A DNA stretch of 64,000 nucleotides from Spirochaetota bacterium (GTDB taxonomy: Bacteria; Spirochaetota; UBA4802; UBA5550), in the NCBI GenBank assembly GCA_016933025.1, contig JAFGBT010000007.1:16539-80538 (forward strand). Direction: 5' to 3'. Below, piece by piece: positions 9,170 to 17,403 of the stretch. The notes below the pieces were generated by a model, which made no database searches, had not been told where the DNA came from, and saw only the letters and a program-made list of their open reading frames with translations. The position numbers and the translations under genes are program-made. Positions within the stretch are counted from its first letter, which is position 1. The number at the start of each line of letters is the position of its first letter.

Positions 9170-9202
9170 AAAAACCCCGGGGCCCCATACGGGGCCCGGG
9201 GG
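9170..9202 (-). terminator. Intrinsic-terminator-like hairpin between acyl-CoA dehydrogenase and hydroxyacyl-CoA dehydrogenase genes
   Basis: CCCCGGGGCCCC, loop ATAC, then GGGGCCCGGGG. Read on the minus strand the hairpin is followed by a run of five T. It could end or attenuate transcription coming from the two acyl-CoA dehydrogenase genes before the hydroxyacyl-CoA dehydrogenase gene. There is no other gene between the two. Confidence 0.6.
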
Positions 9203-9268
9203 CGATATTCACCGGCGGGGCCGTGCGGCCTCGCTTTCAGGATACGGCGGAGCGGGACTCCACCCGGT

Positions 9269-10471
9269 CTATCGGAGCTGCTTGCTGGAAAACTCGAGGA
9301 CATTCCGCGCCACGATCAGATGCTGTATCTGGCCGGTGCCCTCGAAGATATCCATGATTTTGCTGTCGCGCATCCATTTTTCAGCCAGGTATTCCTGGGT
9401 AAAACCGAGGGGCCCCAGGAGCTCGCAGCATTTCTGCGTGATCAGCGTTCCGTACCTCCCGGCCTTCGCCTTGGACATGGAGGCCTCCAGGTTGTTGAAC
9501 TCTTGGTTGTCCGCCATCCATGCCGCCCGCCAGGTCAGGAGCCTCATTGCATCAAGGTTTGCTTCCAGGAGGTAGAATTCCTTTTCCAGACTGCTGATAT
9601 TGTTAGGGTTTTTCGTGTAGTCAAGCTTTATTCCGCTTTCTTCTATTTTTTCTCTGGTGAAGTCAATGGCGGCGCGCGCTATGCCGAGCGCCATCGAGGC
9701 CACCAGCGGCCGGGTGTTGTCGAAGGTCTTCATGACGCCCTTGAAACCCTCGGTCGCGCTCTTCACCTCGGCGCTTCCCAGCAGGTTGTTCTTGGGGATG
9801 CGGCAGTCGGACAGCACGAAGGTCCCCGTATCAGAGGCGCGTATCCCGAGCTTGTGCTCCAGCTTCTCAAGCTTGAAGCCCTCGCGGTCCTTTTCAACGA
9901 TGAAGGACTTGATTCCGGCCTTGCCGGCCTTCTTGTCAATCGTCGCCCAGACAACGACAACATCGCAGCGGTCGGCGCAGGTCACGAATATTTTCTCTCC
10001 GTTCAACACCCACTCGTCGCCGTCCAGCACCGCTGTGGCCGTGATTGAACCGGAATCCGAGCCTGAGCCCGGCTCGGTAATGGCCATGGCGGCCCATTTG
10101 TTGCCGAACCGCTCGTGCTGCTCCTCGGTGGCAACGGCCGCGATCGCCGCGTTGCCGAGACCGGCATTGGGCAGGGAGAGGAGAAGGCCCGCGTCGCCCC
10201 AGCACATCTCCTCGATGCTTATGACCGTTGACAGGTTGGTGCCGAGCTTCTTGGCGGCCGGCTTCTCGTCCTTCTTCGGCTCTTCGCCCTCTTTCTTCTT
10301 CTTTTTCCCGCCGCCCATTATCTTGATAGAGCGGAACATGTCGAGCTCTTTCGGGTATTCGTGCTCGTTCTCGTCGTATTTGCGCGCAATCGGCCGGAGC
10401 ATGCCCTTGGCCAGATTGTTTATACTCGCTTTAACTTCATTCATTTTCTGAGACGGTACTAAATTTATCAT
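9269..10471 (-). CDS. Acyl-CoA dehydrogenase with lysine-rich insertion
   Basis: A 400-residue FAD-dependent acyl-CoA dehydrogenase. Family marks: AMAITEPGSGSD at about 128-139, with FAD contacts; LNGEKIFVTCAD; LGIRASDTGTFVLSDCRIPKNN; and a C-terminal IFEGTGQIQHLIVARN, where the Glu is the usual catalytic base of the medium-chain type. Unusual is a segment of about 25 residues at 52-76, GGGKKKKKEGEEPKKDEKPA, which interrupts the N-terminal helical domain with low-complexity charge. The gene follows the other acyl-CoA dehydrogenase by 28 bp. Such adjacent unlike pairs can form alpha2-beta2 enzymes, as in mycobacterial FadE pairs; that is inference here. CGGAGGAATCACC precedes the ATG. Confidence 0.9.
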   Translation of the reverse strand: MINLVPSQKMNEVKASINNLAKGMLRPIARKYDENEHEYPKELDMFRSIKIMGGGKKKKKEGEEPKKDEKPAAKKLGTNLSTVISIEEMCWGDAGLLLSLPNAGLGNAAIAAVATEEQHERFGNKWAAMAITEPGSGSDSGSITATAVLDGDEWVLNGEKIFVTCADRCDVVVVWATIDKKAGKAGIKSFIVEKDREGFKLEKLEHKLGIRASDTGTFVLSDCRIPKNNLLGSAEVKSATEGFKGVMKTFDNTRPLVASMALGIARAAIDFTREKIEESGIKLDYTKNPNNISSLEKEFYLLEANLDAMRLLTWRAAWMADNQEFNNLEASMSKAKAGRYGTLITQKCCELLGPLGFTQEYLAEKWMRDSKIMDIFEGTGQIQHLIVARNVLEFSSKQLR

Positions 10472-10499
10472 GGTGATTCCTCCGTTATTGCCTTTGTTG

Positions 10500-11606
10500 T
10501 TATACCGTGGCCATGCCTTCGAGTATCGCGATGCCCCTTCCGTTCCGGTAGAAGCGCTCGACCGGATGGTCGCGCACGTATCCGTGTCCGCCGAGGACCT
10601 GTACGCCGTAGTCGGTGATCTTCATGGTCATGTCGCCGGCGAAGAGCTTGGCCAGGTAGGATTCTCTCTTGGCGTCCATTCCCGCCTCAAGCATGGAAGC
10701 GGCCTTCCAGGTCAAGAGCCTCATGCCGTCGACCTCATACGCCATTTCGGCTATCATGAACGCGACGGACTGCCGGCTCGCTATCGGCTCGCCGAACTGG
10801 ACCCTCTCTTTCGAGTAGTCGCGCGCGTATTCAAAGGAGGCGCGGGACACCCCGGTCCCGATAGCGCAGAGGCCTGTCCGCGTCTTCTGGAGAAATGCCT
10901 CGAAATTGCAGCCGTTGTCCCCTCCGAGCATGTCTGCTGCCGGGACTTCGCAATTCTCAAAGGTCACCGGGTAGCTCTCGAGGGCGTAGATGCCAAGGTT
11001 TTTCTCTCGCTCGCCGAGCTTGACGCCCGGATTGTCCTTCGCGACGATGAAGAGCGAGGGCTTGCCGCTGACATCGGCCGCGACCAGCATATGCCCGGCG
11101 TCTTTTGCCATCGGGACGAAGCACTTCTTGCCGTTGATAACGTACGAACCGCCCTTCTTCTCGGCTTTTGTTTCCATGCTGACGGGATCGAACCTGAAGC
11201 GGGGCTCGTTTATCGCGATCGTGCATGGTTTGAACGTCGCATCACAATAGAGCGGCAGATATTTTTTCTTCTGATCGTCCGTGCCCATTTCCAGGATTGG
11301 ATACAGGAACATCGAGGGGAGTGTGGAGGCGACGGCCAATGCCATGTCGCCGTAGGCCAGCTCTTCCAGAATGATTGCGTTCATAATCGGGGAATAGTCC
11401 ATGCCATATCCGCCGAAATCCTCGGGTATCACCGATATCGTGGCGCCCAGCTCCCATACTTTCTGGATGAAATCCGCCGGGATCGCCTTCTTCTCATCCA
11501 TGTCATGGGCATTATCGGCCACGACGTCTTTAATCAGCCGTGCCACCGTTTCTTTCATGGTACGCTGCTCTTCGGACAAACCAAAACTGAATTCTCTTTC
11601 TTCCAT
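10500..11606 (-). CDS. Acyl-CoA dehydrogenase (paired subunit)
   Basis: A 368-residue acyl-CoA dehydrogenase. N-terminal helices start with FGLSEEQRTMKETVARLIKD. CTIAINEPRFRFDP replaces the more usual AxTEPxAGSD. VINGKKCFVPMAKDAGHMLV and LGIYALESYPVTFENCEVPA follow. The C-terminal helical domain has QVLGGHGYVRDHPVERFYRNGR. The final ILEGMATV keeps a Glu-Gly but lacks the long tail after it. The TEP/SGSD substitutions suggest altered flavin or substrate binding; it may be the partner subunit of the next gene. It is the first gene after the TetR gene on this strand and has an ACTGACATGTCAGT palindrome 34 bp before its ATG, so repression by that TetR is likely. Confidence 0.88.
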   Translation of the reverse strand: MEEREFSFGLSEEQRTMKETVARLIKDVVADNAHDMDEKKAIPADFIQKVWELGATISVIPEDFGGYGMDYSPIMNAIILEELAYGDMALAVASTLPSMFLYPILEMGTDDQKKKYLPLYCDATFKPCTIAINEPRFRFDPVSMETKAEKKGGSYVINGKKCFVPMAKDAGHMLVAADVSGKPSLFIVAKDNPGVKLGEREKNLGIYALESYPVTFENCEVPAADMLGGDNGCNFEAFLQKTRTGLCAIGTGVSRASFEYARDYSKERVQFGEPIASRQSVAFMIAEMAYEVDGMRLLTWKAASMLEAGMDAKRESYLAKLFAGDMTMKITDYGVQVLGGHGYVRDHPVERFYRNGRGIAILEGMATV

Positions 11607-11639
11607 AGCATTCTCCTCGCAAATGGGTAGTAAAATTAG

Positions 11640-11653
11640 ACTGACATGTCAGT
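11640..11653. promoter_or_regulatory. TetR-type operator, copy 1
   Basis: ACTGACATGTCAGT, a perfect 14-bp palindrome, placed 34 bp before the ATG of the acyl-CoA dehydrogenase gene on the minus strand. A TTGACG hexamer (11675-11680, minus) lies upstream with an AT-rich TAAAAA 15 bp later, so the palindrome would overlap the transcription start. Identical copies at 12432 and 12546 make this a good operator prediction. Confidence 0.75.
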
Positions 11654-11680
11654 TTTTTAACTATGGTCCGGGTACGTCAA

Positions 11681-12289
11681 CTATTTTTTTGTAAAAATAG
11701 CCGGGCCGAATATGCCGACGATTTCCCGGGCCATGGAATCGATTTCCGCCTGATCTTTTTTCTTTTTTTTCGCTCCGAAGTCGTACAGCGCTGTTCTGAG
11801 TAGCGCGCCTGTTATTAGGTTTGAAGCCATTTCGACATTCAGGTCCGCACGGACGTGCTTATTTCTCATTCCGAACTCAAGGTCGCTGACGATGAGGTTG
11901 TGAATTTTTTTTTCAAAGCGCTTGATGCTTGATTCAAGCTCGCCGCTCAGCCCTATCCCCATCCTGAGTACGATGTTGCAGAGGTCCGGGTCGTTGGAGA
12001 GAAAATCTAGGGTGTTTTTGACCCTGAAGTAGAAGTAATCATGGGGGCTTATCGTCTTCAGGTCGATTTTATTCATTTCAAGGGAAATGTTCTGTTCCCA
12101 GTCATTATAGAATTCCTTAATCAGAGTGATAAAGAGATCGTCCTTGTTCTTGAAGTACTGGTATACGGTGCCGCGCGCAATTTTTGCCTCATTAACGATA
12201 TCGGCAATCTGCGTGTTGTAATAGCCTTTTCGGGAGAAGAGGCGTTTCGCGTATTCCAGTATCAATTTTTTTCGTTCATCGGCTTTCAT
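11681..12289 (-). CDS. TetR/AcrR-family transcriptional regulator
   Basis: About 202 residues. The N-terminal helix-turn-helix is clear: LILEYAKRLFSRKGYYNTQIADIVNEAKIARGTVYQYFKNKDDLF, split here at about residues 9-53 (key pieces IADIVNEAKIARG and TVYQYFKNKD). The C-terminal ligand-binding region is helical and ends with an AT-rich coding tail. Its place between two sets of beta-oxidation genes and beside three copies of ACTGACATGTCAGT suggests it represses fatty-acid use and is released by an acyl-CoA, as FadR/PsrA-type TetR proteins are. Ligand identity is inference. The ATG at 12289 is preferred; a TTG eight codons upstream is also in frame. Confidence 0.9.
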   Translation of the reverse strand: MKADERKKLILEYAKRLFSRKGYYNTQIADIVNEAKIARGTVYQYFKNKDDLFITLIKEFYNDWEQNISLEMNKIDLKTISPHDYFYFRVKNTLDFLSNDPDLCNIVLRMGIGLSGELESSIKRFEKKIHNLIVSDLEFGMRNKHVRADLNVEMASNLITGALLRTALYDFGAKKKKKDQAEIDSMAREIVGIFGPAIFTKK

Positions 12290-12405
12290 GCTTTTTGAGT
12301 TTCCTGTATACAAAATTCATGATAAGACCCGCCGTCCGCATTTTTGAAGTCTTGCCGGGCCTCTCCCGCAATTGTTTTTTCACCCGGCGCGGAAGGGAAT
12401 TACTG

Positions 12406-12445
12406 TTGACATAAAAACAAGGGTATCTAAAACTGACATGTCAGT
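12406..12445 (+). promoter_or_regulatory. Promoter-like site with TetR operator copy 2
   Basis: TTGACA at 12406-12411, then 16 bp, then TAAAAC overlapping the palindrome ACTGACATGTCAGT at 12432-12445. This could drive rightward transcription into the SCP2 gene from 190 bp away, or the operator could control the leftward TetR gene. The gene-free stretch 12290-12599 contains this site, operator copy 3, and AT-rich sequence only. Confidence 0.6.
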
Positions 12446-12545
12446 CTAAATGATTGGCAGGGGACTGATTTTGTCAATGGAATTTTCTTTTTTTTCATTT
12501 CGGATGAGAAAATTTTTCATTGACGGGTATACATCGTATACTAAA

Positions 12546-12559
12546 ACTGACATGTCAGT
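12546..12559. promoter_or_regulatory. TetR-type operator, copy 3
   Basis: Third exact ACTGACATGTCAGT palindrome, 40 bp before the SCP2-domain gene. The flanks GTATACTAAAA and CTAAAT match those of copy 2 (GTATCTAAAA, CTAAAT). A TATACT hexamer at 12537-12542 directly abuts it and could be a -10 element with TTTTCA 17 bp upstream. Confidence 0.7.
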
Positions 12560-12599
12560 CTAAATTATTACAACAGACGTAAGAAAAGGAGGATTCTCT

Positions 12600-13172
12600 A
12601 TGGCTACATTTCCAACCATACCGGCTGATACCAGCGTGGATAAACTCTTGTCCGAGCTCATGCCGCAAATAGCGAAGGATCAGCTCACCAGCGGTACTGC
12701 TGCTGCTGACCTCGCGGGGACCGAGATCACCATGGTCGTCGACGTATCGGGCGATCAGCATGGCTTTACCCTCAAAGACGGCAAGGAAGTCGCGTACAAC
12801 AAGGGAGACATTGCAAACGCGAAGCTCCGGCTGAAACTGGACAAGGCCGATCTGGAGAAAATGATCAAAACCCAGAATCTCGACATGATCATCGGGATCA
12901 CGAACGACCTTACCAAGGCGAAATACAACGCCCTCAATTCACTGAAGGGCAGCTTCGTGGCTGAGATCAGCAATGACGACGGCAGCGTGGTCAAGCTTCA
13001 GGCGATCCTGAACGGCGCCACCGACCCGGCTTCAGTGTTCAAGATGACCGCCAAAGACACGTCAGCTCTGATGCGGAAAGAGACGAACCCGGTCAACCTG
13101 TTCATGTCCGGCGCGATGAAGATCGAAGGCGACATGGCCTTCGCCATGGCGACCCAGCCGCTCTTTACGTAA
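12600..13172 (+). CDS. SCP2 sterol-binding-domain protein
   Basis: A 190-residue soluble protein with an SCP2-like lipid-carrier fold. The N-terminal half has DLAGTEITMVVDVSGDQHGFTLKDG, split as a beta-sheet region at about 38-62, followed by ANAKLRLKLDKADLEKMI, the typical alternation of strands and acidic helices. The C-terminal segment NPVNLFMSGAMKIEGDMAFAM matches the late SCP2 motif in which a lipid tunnel is closed. Such proteins bind acyl chains or sterols and are commonly placed with beta-oxidation genes. AGGAGG lies 8 bases before the ATG, and two TetR operators lie upstream, so it probably belongs to the same regulon. Confidence 0.85.
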   Translation: MATFPTIPADTSVDKLLSELMPQIAKDQLTSGTAAADLAGTEITMVVDVSGDQHGFTLKDGKEVAYNKGDIANAKLRLKLDKADLEKMIKTQNLDMIIGITNDLTKAKYNALNSLKGSFVAEISNDDGSVVKLQAILNGATDPASVFKMTAKDTSALMRKETNPVNLFMSGAMKIEGDMAFAMATQPLFT

Positions 13173-13336
13173 TAGCCCCGATCCGCGCTTTCCGCGCGCC
13201 GGGTCTCATCCGAACTGTTTAAGTCTGGAAACCGCCGGGGGATAGAACGTGCTTGGAGAAAAAGTCGTTGACTCATTTCCCCACACGTTCGATCCTTTGG
13301 CGTGTTTTCATTTTTGGTTATCTTTGGAGGGAGATT

Positions 13337-15262
13337 ATGAAAAAAGACGCAATGCCTTGGCACAAGGAGTACAAAGTAACTGGGATTCCCGCCTCGCTGA
13401 AGCCTTATCCAGACAAACCGGTATACGATATCCTGTACACTACCGCAAAAAAATACAAAAAAAACGGACTCATCCAACATAATTATAAAATGACGTATCC
13501 GGAAGTGAAGGACAAGGTCGACCGGCTGGCTACCGCTCTCAACAAGCTGGGCCTGAAAAAAGGCGAGCGGGTGGCGACCATCCTGCCAACATCGATCCAG
13601 TTTGTGCTGGCCGATTACGGCATTTCGAGGGCCGGGCTGGCGCACATACCCAGCAGCTCGCTCGAGCCGATTCCGACGCTCGAGCACAAATTCAAGGAAG
13701 GAACCCCCCGGGCGCTGATCACGCTTGATGAGCATGCCGAGCTGGGGGCCCTGGTGGTTAAAAAGTGCAAGATAGAATTTCTCATCCTCTGCAGGATTGA
13801 CGACTATTCGAACAACCCGGGGGAAGCCGCGGTAAAGATCAAGGCGCAGCTCCCCAAGGGTACCCTGTGGATGAAGGATATGATAGAAAAGACGGCGCCC
13901 GCGCCTCCCGATATTACCTTCGACGTCGAGAAGGACATCGAGACCCTTATTTTTACCGGAGGCACCACCGGGCTCGCCAAGGGATGCATGCTGACGCACC
14001 GGAATATTTACGCCAATGCCCTACAGAACCAGTGCTCGCTCGGCAAGTCAGGCGCGCTGCTGCAGGGAGCGGCGACCGAACTGCTCGGCCTGCCGTTTTT
14101 CCATTCCTACGGTCATATTATCATGCATACCATCACTCTGTTCGGGCACAACCAGATCCTCATCCCCGATCCGAGGGACACCGCCGGCATGATAAAGATG
14201 ATCAAGGAACACTTGCCGATCATACAGATCGGCGTGCCGACACAGTTCATGAAGATATCGGAGGAGCTCGAGGGCTACGGCATGATCGGCGTGTCCGGGT
14301 CCGCACCGCTTCCGACCAGCACGCAGGAGCAGTTCGAGAAAAAGGCGGGCGGCGGCATCATGGAGGGCTACGGCCTTTCGGAGATGTCACCCTGTACGCA
14401 CCTCAACACGAGTTTCCTGGTACGGGTGATGGGCGGCCGCCTTTCCATGAGGATAAGCTCGACGCTCCTCGGCCTCCCGGGGAACCTGGCGCTCCTCAAC
14501 GGCCTGCTTCGGCTCCTGGGACCCAAGATCATCGGAAGGGTGCTCACCAAGGCCTTTTATTTCATGAATAAAATGACCAAGAAGAAAGTGGCCCCGGCCA
14601 AGGACGCCTCGTCCAAGCACGTCGAGAAGCGCGGGACCATCGGCATCCCGTTTCCGGACACCGAGATGAAGTTCCTGTCGGTCGAAACCGGGAAGGAGAT
14701 TCCCGTGGAGGAGATGCTCAAGGGCGAGCGGGGCGAGATGCTGCTGCGCGGACCGCAGCGGATGCTCGGATACTGGCCGCAGCCGGGCAACGGCGTGGAC
14801 GAGGACGGGTACATCCACACCAGCGACGTCGTTCGAATCGATGAGAACGGCTACTTCTATATCGTCGATCGGACCAAGGACATGATCATCGTCTCCGGAT
14901 ATAAGGTGTACTCGCGCGAAGTGGACGATGTTCTTTACCAGAACCCGAAGATCGAAATGGCCGCGACGATCGGCATCCCCGACCCGGAGCGCGAGGGGAG
15001 CGAGCGCATAGCGGTGTATGTCCAGCCGAAAGAGAAATACAAGAATAACGTAACCGAGGAAGAGATCGTCGACTACCTGAAAAAGCACGTGGCCAAATAC
15101 GCGGTTCCGAAGGTGGTGAAGATAATCCCGAGCATGCCGCTGACCGAAGTCCACAAGGTCAACAAGAAGCTTCTCCGCGAGATGGCATCGAAAGACCAGG
15201 GATCGCCGAAGGCGTCCGGCAAGGGAAAGAGCGGCAAGAAAAAGCAGAAGGCCAGGGCATAG
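13337..15262 (+). CDS. AMP-forming acyl-CoA synthetase with internal insertion
   Basis: A 641-residue adenylate-forming ligase that activates a carboxylic acid, probably a fatty acid, to its CoA ester. The P-loop-like A3 motif LIFTGGTTGLAKG and the A5 motif GYGLSEMSPCTHLN are present. A7 is TSDVVRIDENGYFYIVDR and A8 is MIIVSGYKVYSREVDD. The A10 Lys region is LTEVHKVNKKLLRE. Two departures: about 70 residues of mostly hydrophobic and Lys-rich sequence (GRLSMRISSTLLGLPG to KDASSKHV) lie between A5 and A6, and the C-terminus has a Lys-rich tail, GKGKSGKKKQKARA. The insertion may be a membrane-contact element. GGAGGGAG precedes the ATG; an upstream in-frame ATG at 13253 has no such site. Confidence 0.9.
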   Translation: MKKDAMPWHKEYKVTGIPASLKPYPDKPVYDILYTTAKKYKKNGLIQHNYKMTYPEVKDKVDRLATALNKLGLKKGERVATILPTSIQFVLADYGISRAGLAHIPSSSLEPIPTLEHKFKEGTPRALITLDEHAELGALVVKKCKIEFLILCRIDDYSNNPGEAAVKIKAQLPKGTLWMKDMIEKTAPAPPDITFDVEKDIETLIFTGGTTGLAKGCMLTHRNIYANALQNQCSLGKSGALLQGAATELLGLPFFHSYGHIIMHTITLFGHNQILIPDPRDTAGMIKMIKEHLPIIQIGVPTQFMKISEELEGYGMIGVSGSAPLPTSTQEQFEKKAGGGIMEGYGLSEMSPCTHLNTSFLVRVMGGRLSMRISSTLLGLPGNLALLNGLLRLLGPKIIGRVLTKAFYFMNKMTKKKVAPAKDASSKHVEKRGTIGIPFPDTEMKFLSVETGKEIPVEEMLKGERGEMLLRGPQRMLGYWPQPGNGVDEDGYIHTSDVVRIDENGYFYIVDRTKDMIIVSGYKVYSREVDDVLYQNPKIEMAATIGIPDPEREGSERIAVYVQPKEKYKNNVTEEEIVDYLKKHVAKYAVPKVVKIIPSMPLTEVHKVNKKLLREMASKDQGSPKASGKGKSGKKKQKARA

Positions 15263-15286
15263 AGCCGGTCTTTTTTCAGAACATTG

Positions 15287-15304
15287 TTCGATTGTACAAT
15301 CGAA
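15287..15304. promoter_or_regulatory. Perfect 18-bp palindrome before the thiolase gene
   Basis: TTCGATTGTACAATCGAA is fully self-complementary and sits 74 bp before the thiolase ATG. It differs from the TetR palindrome. A short GC hairpin (CCGCCGGTTTCGGCGG, about 15319-15334) follows it. It could be an operator for another regulator. Confidence 0.4.
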
Positions 15305-15377
15305 TTAAATAGCCTGCCCCCGCCGGTTTCGGCGGCGGGAGGAAGATGAAAACACAAAGTGAAACAGGAGAATAGTT

Positions 15378-16556
15378 ATGGAAGAAGCGGTATTTATTGA
15401 CGGCGTACGAACCCCAAACGGCAGGGCCCACAAGGAGAAGGGCTGGTTCAGGAATATCCGGCCTGACGAAATGCTCAGCGTGGTCTATGAGGCCATTTTT
15501 AACAGGAACAATAAGGTTAAGCCCGAAGACCTTGACGGCGTACTGGTGGGTTGCGCTAACCTGTCCGGCATGCAAAACGATATCGGACGGCTGGCGTGGC
15601 TCGCTTCCGGTCTGCCGGTATCGGTGGGGACCAACTCGATAACGAACCAGTGCCCCTCCGGCATGATGGCGACCATGCACGCGGCGCGCGCGATCATGAC
15701 CGGCCAGGCCGACATCATGCTCGCCGCCGGCGTCGAGGACATGGAGAAGGTCCCGATGGGAGCGAATATGAATTTTCCGCCGAGGATCCTCAAGTACTGG
15801 AACGGCGCCGACCTCCCCATGGGCCCCACGGCCGAGAAGGTGGCTGAGGTGTATAAGATTGCCCGGGAAGACATGGACAACATGGCCATATGGTCGAATA
15901 AAAAGGCTTCCGAGGCCCACAAGGCCGGCAAGTTTAAAAACGAAATCATTCCGCTCAAGGGACTCGATGACAATGGCAACGAGATGATGGTTGAGAAGGA
16001 CCAGTGGGTTCGCGACAAGACTGATCCCGAGAAGATGAAGGCGATGCAGTCTTCGTTCAAGCCGGGCGGCGTGGTGACTGCCGCGACATCGTCCCCGCTG
16101 ACGCAGGGGGCCTGCGCCCTCCTGCTGATGAGCCGCAAGAAGGCGGACGAGCTCGGACTCGAGTACCACTACAAGTTCAACTATGCCGTCATGGCAGGCT
16201 GCGACCCGACCGTTATGGGCATCGGTCCCATACCGGCGGTGCAGAAGCTTTTCAAGAGGACCGGCCTGACACCGGCCGACATAGGCCCGATCGAGCTCAA
16301 CGAGGCCTTCGCGAGCCAGTCGCTGGCCTGCATCCGCGAGCTGAAGATCGACAACGAGAACGCGCCTTTCAAACGCGTAAACGTCTGGGGCGGGGCTCTC
16401 GCTATCGGCCATCCGCTGGGACAGTCCGGCGCGCGGATCCTCGTCACGCTGCTGAACATCCTGAAGACCGATTACCCGAACGAGAAATACGGTATGGCGG
16501 CGCTCTGCGGGGCCTTCGGCAACGCCGGCGCGATGCTGGTGGAAAAGGTAAAATAA
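15378..16556 (+). CDS. Acetyl-CoA acyltransferase / thiolase
   Basis: A 392-residue thiolase that splits 3-ketoacyl-CoA, the last beta-oxidation step, or condenses acetyl-CoA. The nucleophilic Cys is C92 in TNQCPSGMM. ELNEAFASQSLA carries the conserved NEAF. The catalytic His is in GGALAIGHPLGQSGAR. The second catalytic Cys is in AALCGAFGNAGAM, where the usual GGGQG after Cys is changed to GAFGNAG. Length is standard. AGGAG lies 7 bases before the ATG. It follows the acyl-CoA synthetase with a palindrome between and ends in a strong terminator at 16581-16610. Confidence 0.92.
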   Translation: MEEAVFIDGVRTPNGRAHKEKGWFRNIRPDEMLSVVYEAIFNRNNKVKPEDLDGVLVGCANLSGMQNDIGRLAWLASGLPVSVGTNSITNQCPSGMMATMHAARAIMTGQADIMLAAGVEDMEKVPMGANMNFPPRILKYWNGADLPMGPTAEKVAEVYKIAREDMDNMAIWSNKKASEAHKAGKFKNEIIPLKGLDDNGNEMMVEKDQWVRDKTDPEKMKAMQSSFKPGGVVTAATSSPLTQGACALLLMSRKKADELGLEYHYKFNYAVMAGCDPTVMGIGPIPAVQKLFKRTGLTPADIGPIELNEAFASQSLACIRELKIDNENAPFKRVNVWGGALAIGHPLGQSGARILVTLLNILKTDYPNEKYGMAALCGAFGNAGAMLVEKVK

Positions 16557-16580
16557 AGCGTATCATATCGGAACGATGCA

Positions 16581-16610
16581 AAAGCGCGGCTCTCGGGCCG
16601 CGCTTTTTTT
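16581..16610 (+). terminator. Intrinsic terminator after thiolase gene
   Basis: Stem AAAGCGCGGC / GCCGCGCTTT, loop TCTCGG, followed by a run of seven T. It lies 25 bp after the thiolase stop. Confidence 0.9.
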
Positions 16611-16761
16611 ATTCCTTGAAGGAAAAAAATCAAAAATATCCGATCATAACCAATTTGACAGAACCAATTTAAAAAATTCTTGTCAAAAGATGAGAGGTGT
16701 GCGTATCATCGTAACCTCTGTCCTTACTATACAACAAATAGATAAAGCGAGGTTCAAGGAA

Positions 16762-17325
16762 ATGAAAAAGGTTTACGCATTATTGATCGCTGTCGCGTTT
16801 CTCGCGACCGCCGCTGAGGCGAAGGTCGTCAAGGGTGTCAATATTCCCGACACCTTCAACGCCGGCGGGACAAAGCTGATACTGAACGGCACCGGCATAA
16901 GGACGAAGTTCATGATGAATATCTACGTCGGCGCACTATATCTCAAGGCGAAGAGCGGCAACGGGTCGGCAATTGCCGGGGCGAATGAGCCGATGGCCGT
17001 CAGGCTCCACATCCTTTCCGGCCTGGTGACGCCGAAGCGCATGGCGGACAGCACCCGGGAGGGTTTCACCAAATCGGCAGGCGGGAACATCGGGCCATAC
17101 AAGGCCGGCATGGACAAATTCATCAACACCTTCAGCTCGGGGATCAAGGTCGGCGATTTTTATGATATCGTGTACCTCCCGGGAAAGAAGGGCGTGCAGG
17201 TGTACAAGAACGGCGTACCGGCGTCTTTCGTCGCGGGCCTTGATTTCAAGAAAATCCTGTACGGCATATGGATCGGCCCCAACTGCATTCAGGAGCCGCT
17301 GAAAAAGGGGATGCTGGGCCTCTAA
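16762..17325 (+). CDS. Exported chalcone-isomerase-like protein
   Basis: A 187-residue protein with a clear signal peptide (KKVYALLIAVAFLATAAEA, cut about residue 20). It matches the bacterial chalcone-isomerase-like family: VKGVNIPDTFNAGGTKLILNG at the start, GIRTKFMMNIYVGALYL, then a long central helix and LDFKKILYGIWIG near the end. These bacterial homologues are not thought to act on flavonoids; fatty-acid binding is known for related folds. It may therefore be a periplasmic lipid-binding protein, which would fit its place beside fatty-acid genes. GAGG lies 8 bases before the ATG. Confidence 0.82.
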   Translation: MKKVYALLIAVAFLATAAEAKVVKGVNIPDTFNAGGTKLILNGTGIRTKFMMNIYVGALYLKAKSGNGSAIAGANEPMAVRLHILSGLVTPKRMADSTREGFTKSAGGNIGPYKAGMDKFINTFSSGIKVGDFYDIVYLPGKKGVQVYKNGVPASFVAGLDFKKILYGIWIGPNCIQEPLKKGMLGL

Positions 17326-17360
17326 GCGAAACCATTCCGTAATTGCTTGTTATACAGAAT

Positions 17361-17394
17361 CAGAGGCGGCATCGATGGATGCCGCCTCTGATTT
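17361..17394. terminator. Bidirectional terminator between convergent genes
   Basis: CAGAGGCGGCATC, loop GATG, then the exact complement, followed by ATTTT. It lies between the chalcone-isomerase-like gene and the convergent acyl-CoA synthetase gene. Confidence 0.75.
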
Positions 17395-17403
17395 TCATGA
17401 CCG

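Noticed and set aside
12998..13999. 333-residue open frame on the minus strand
   Set aside because: It lies opposite the SCP2 and acyl-CoA synthetase genes, has no ribosome site or family motif, and is a shadow frame of GC-rich coding sequence.
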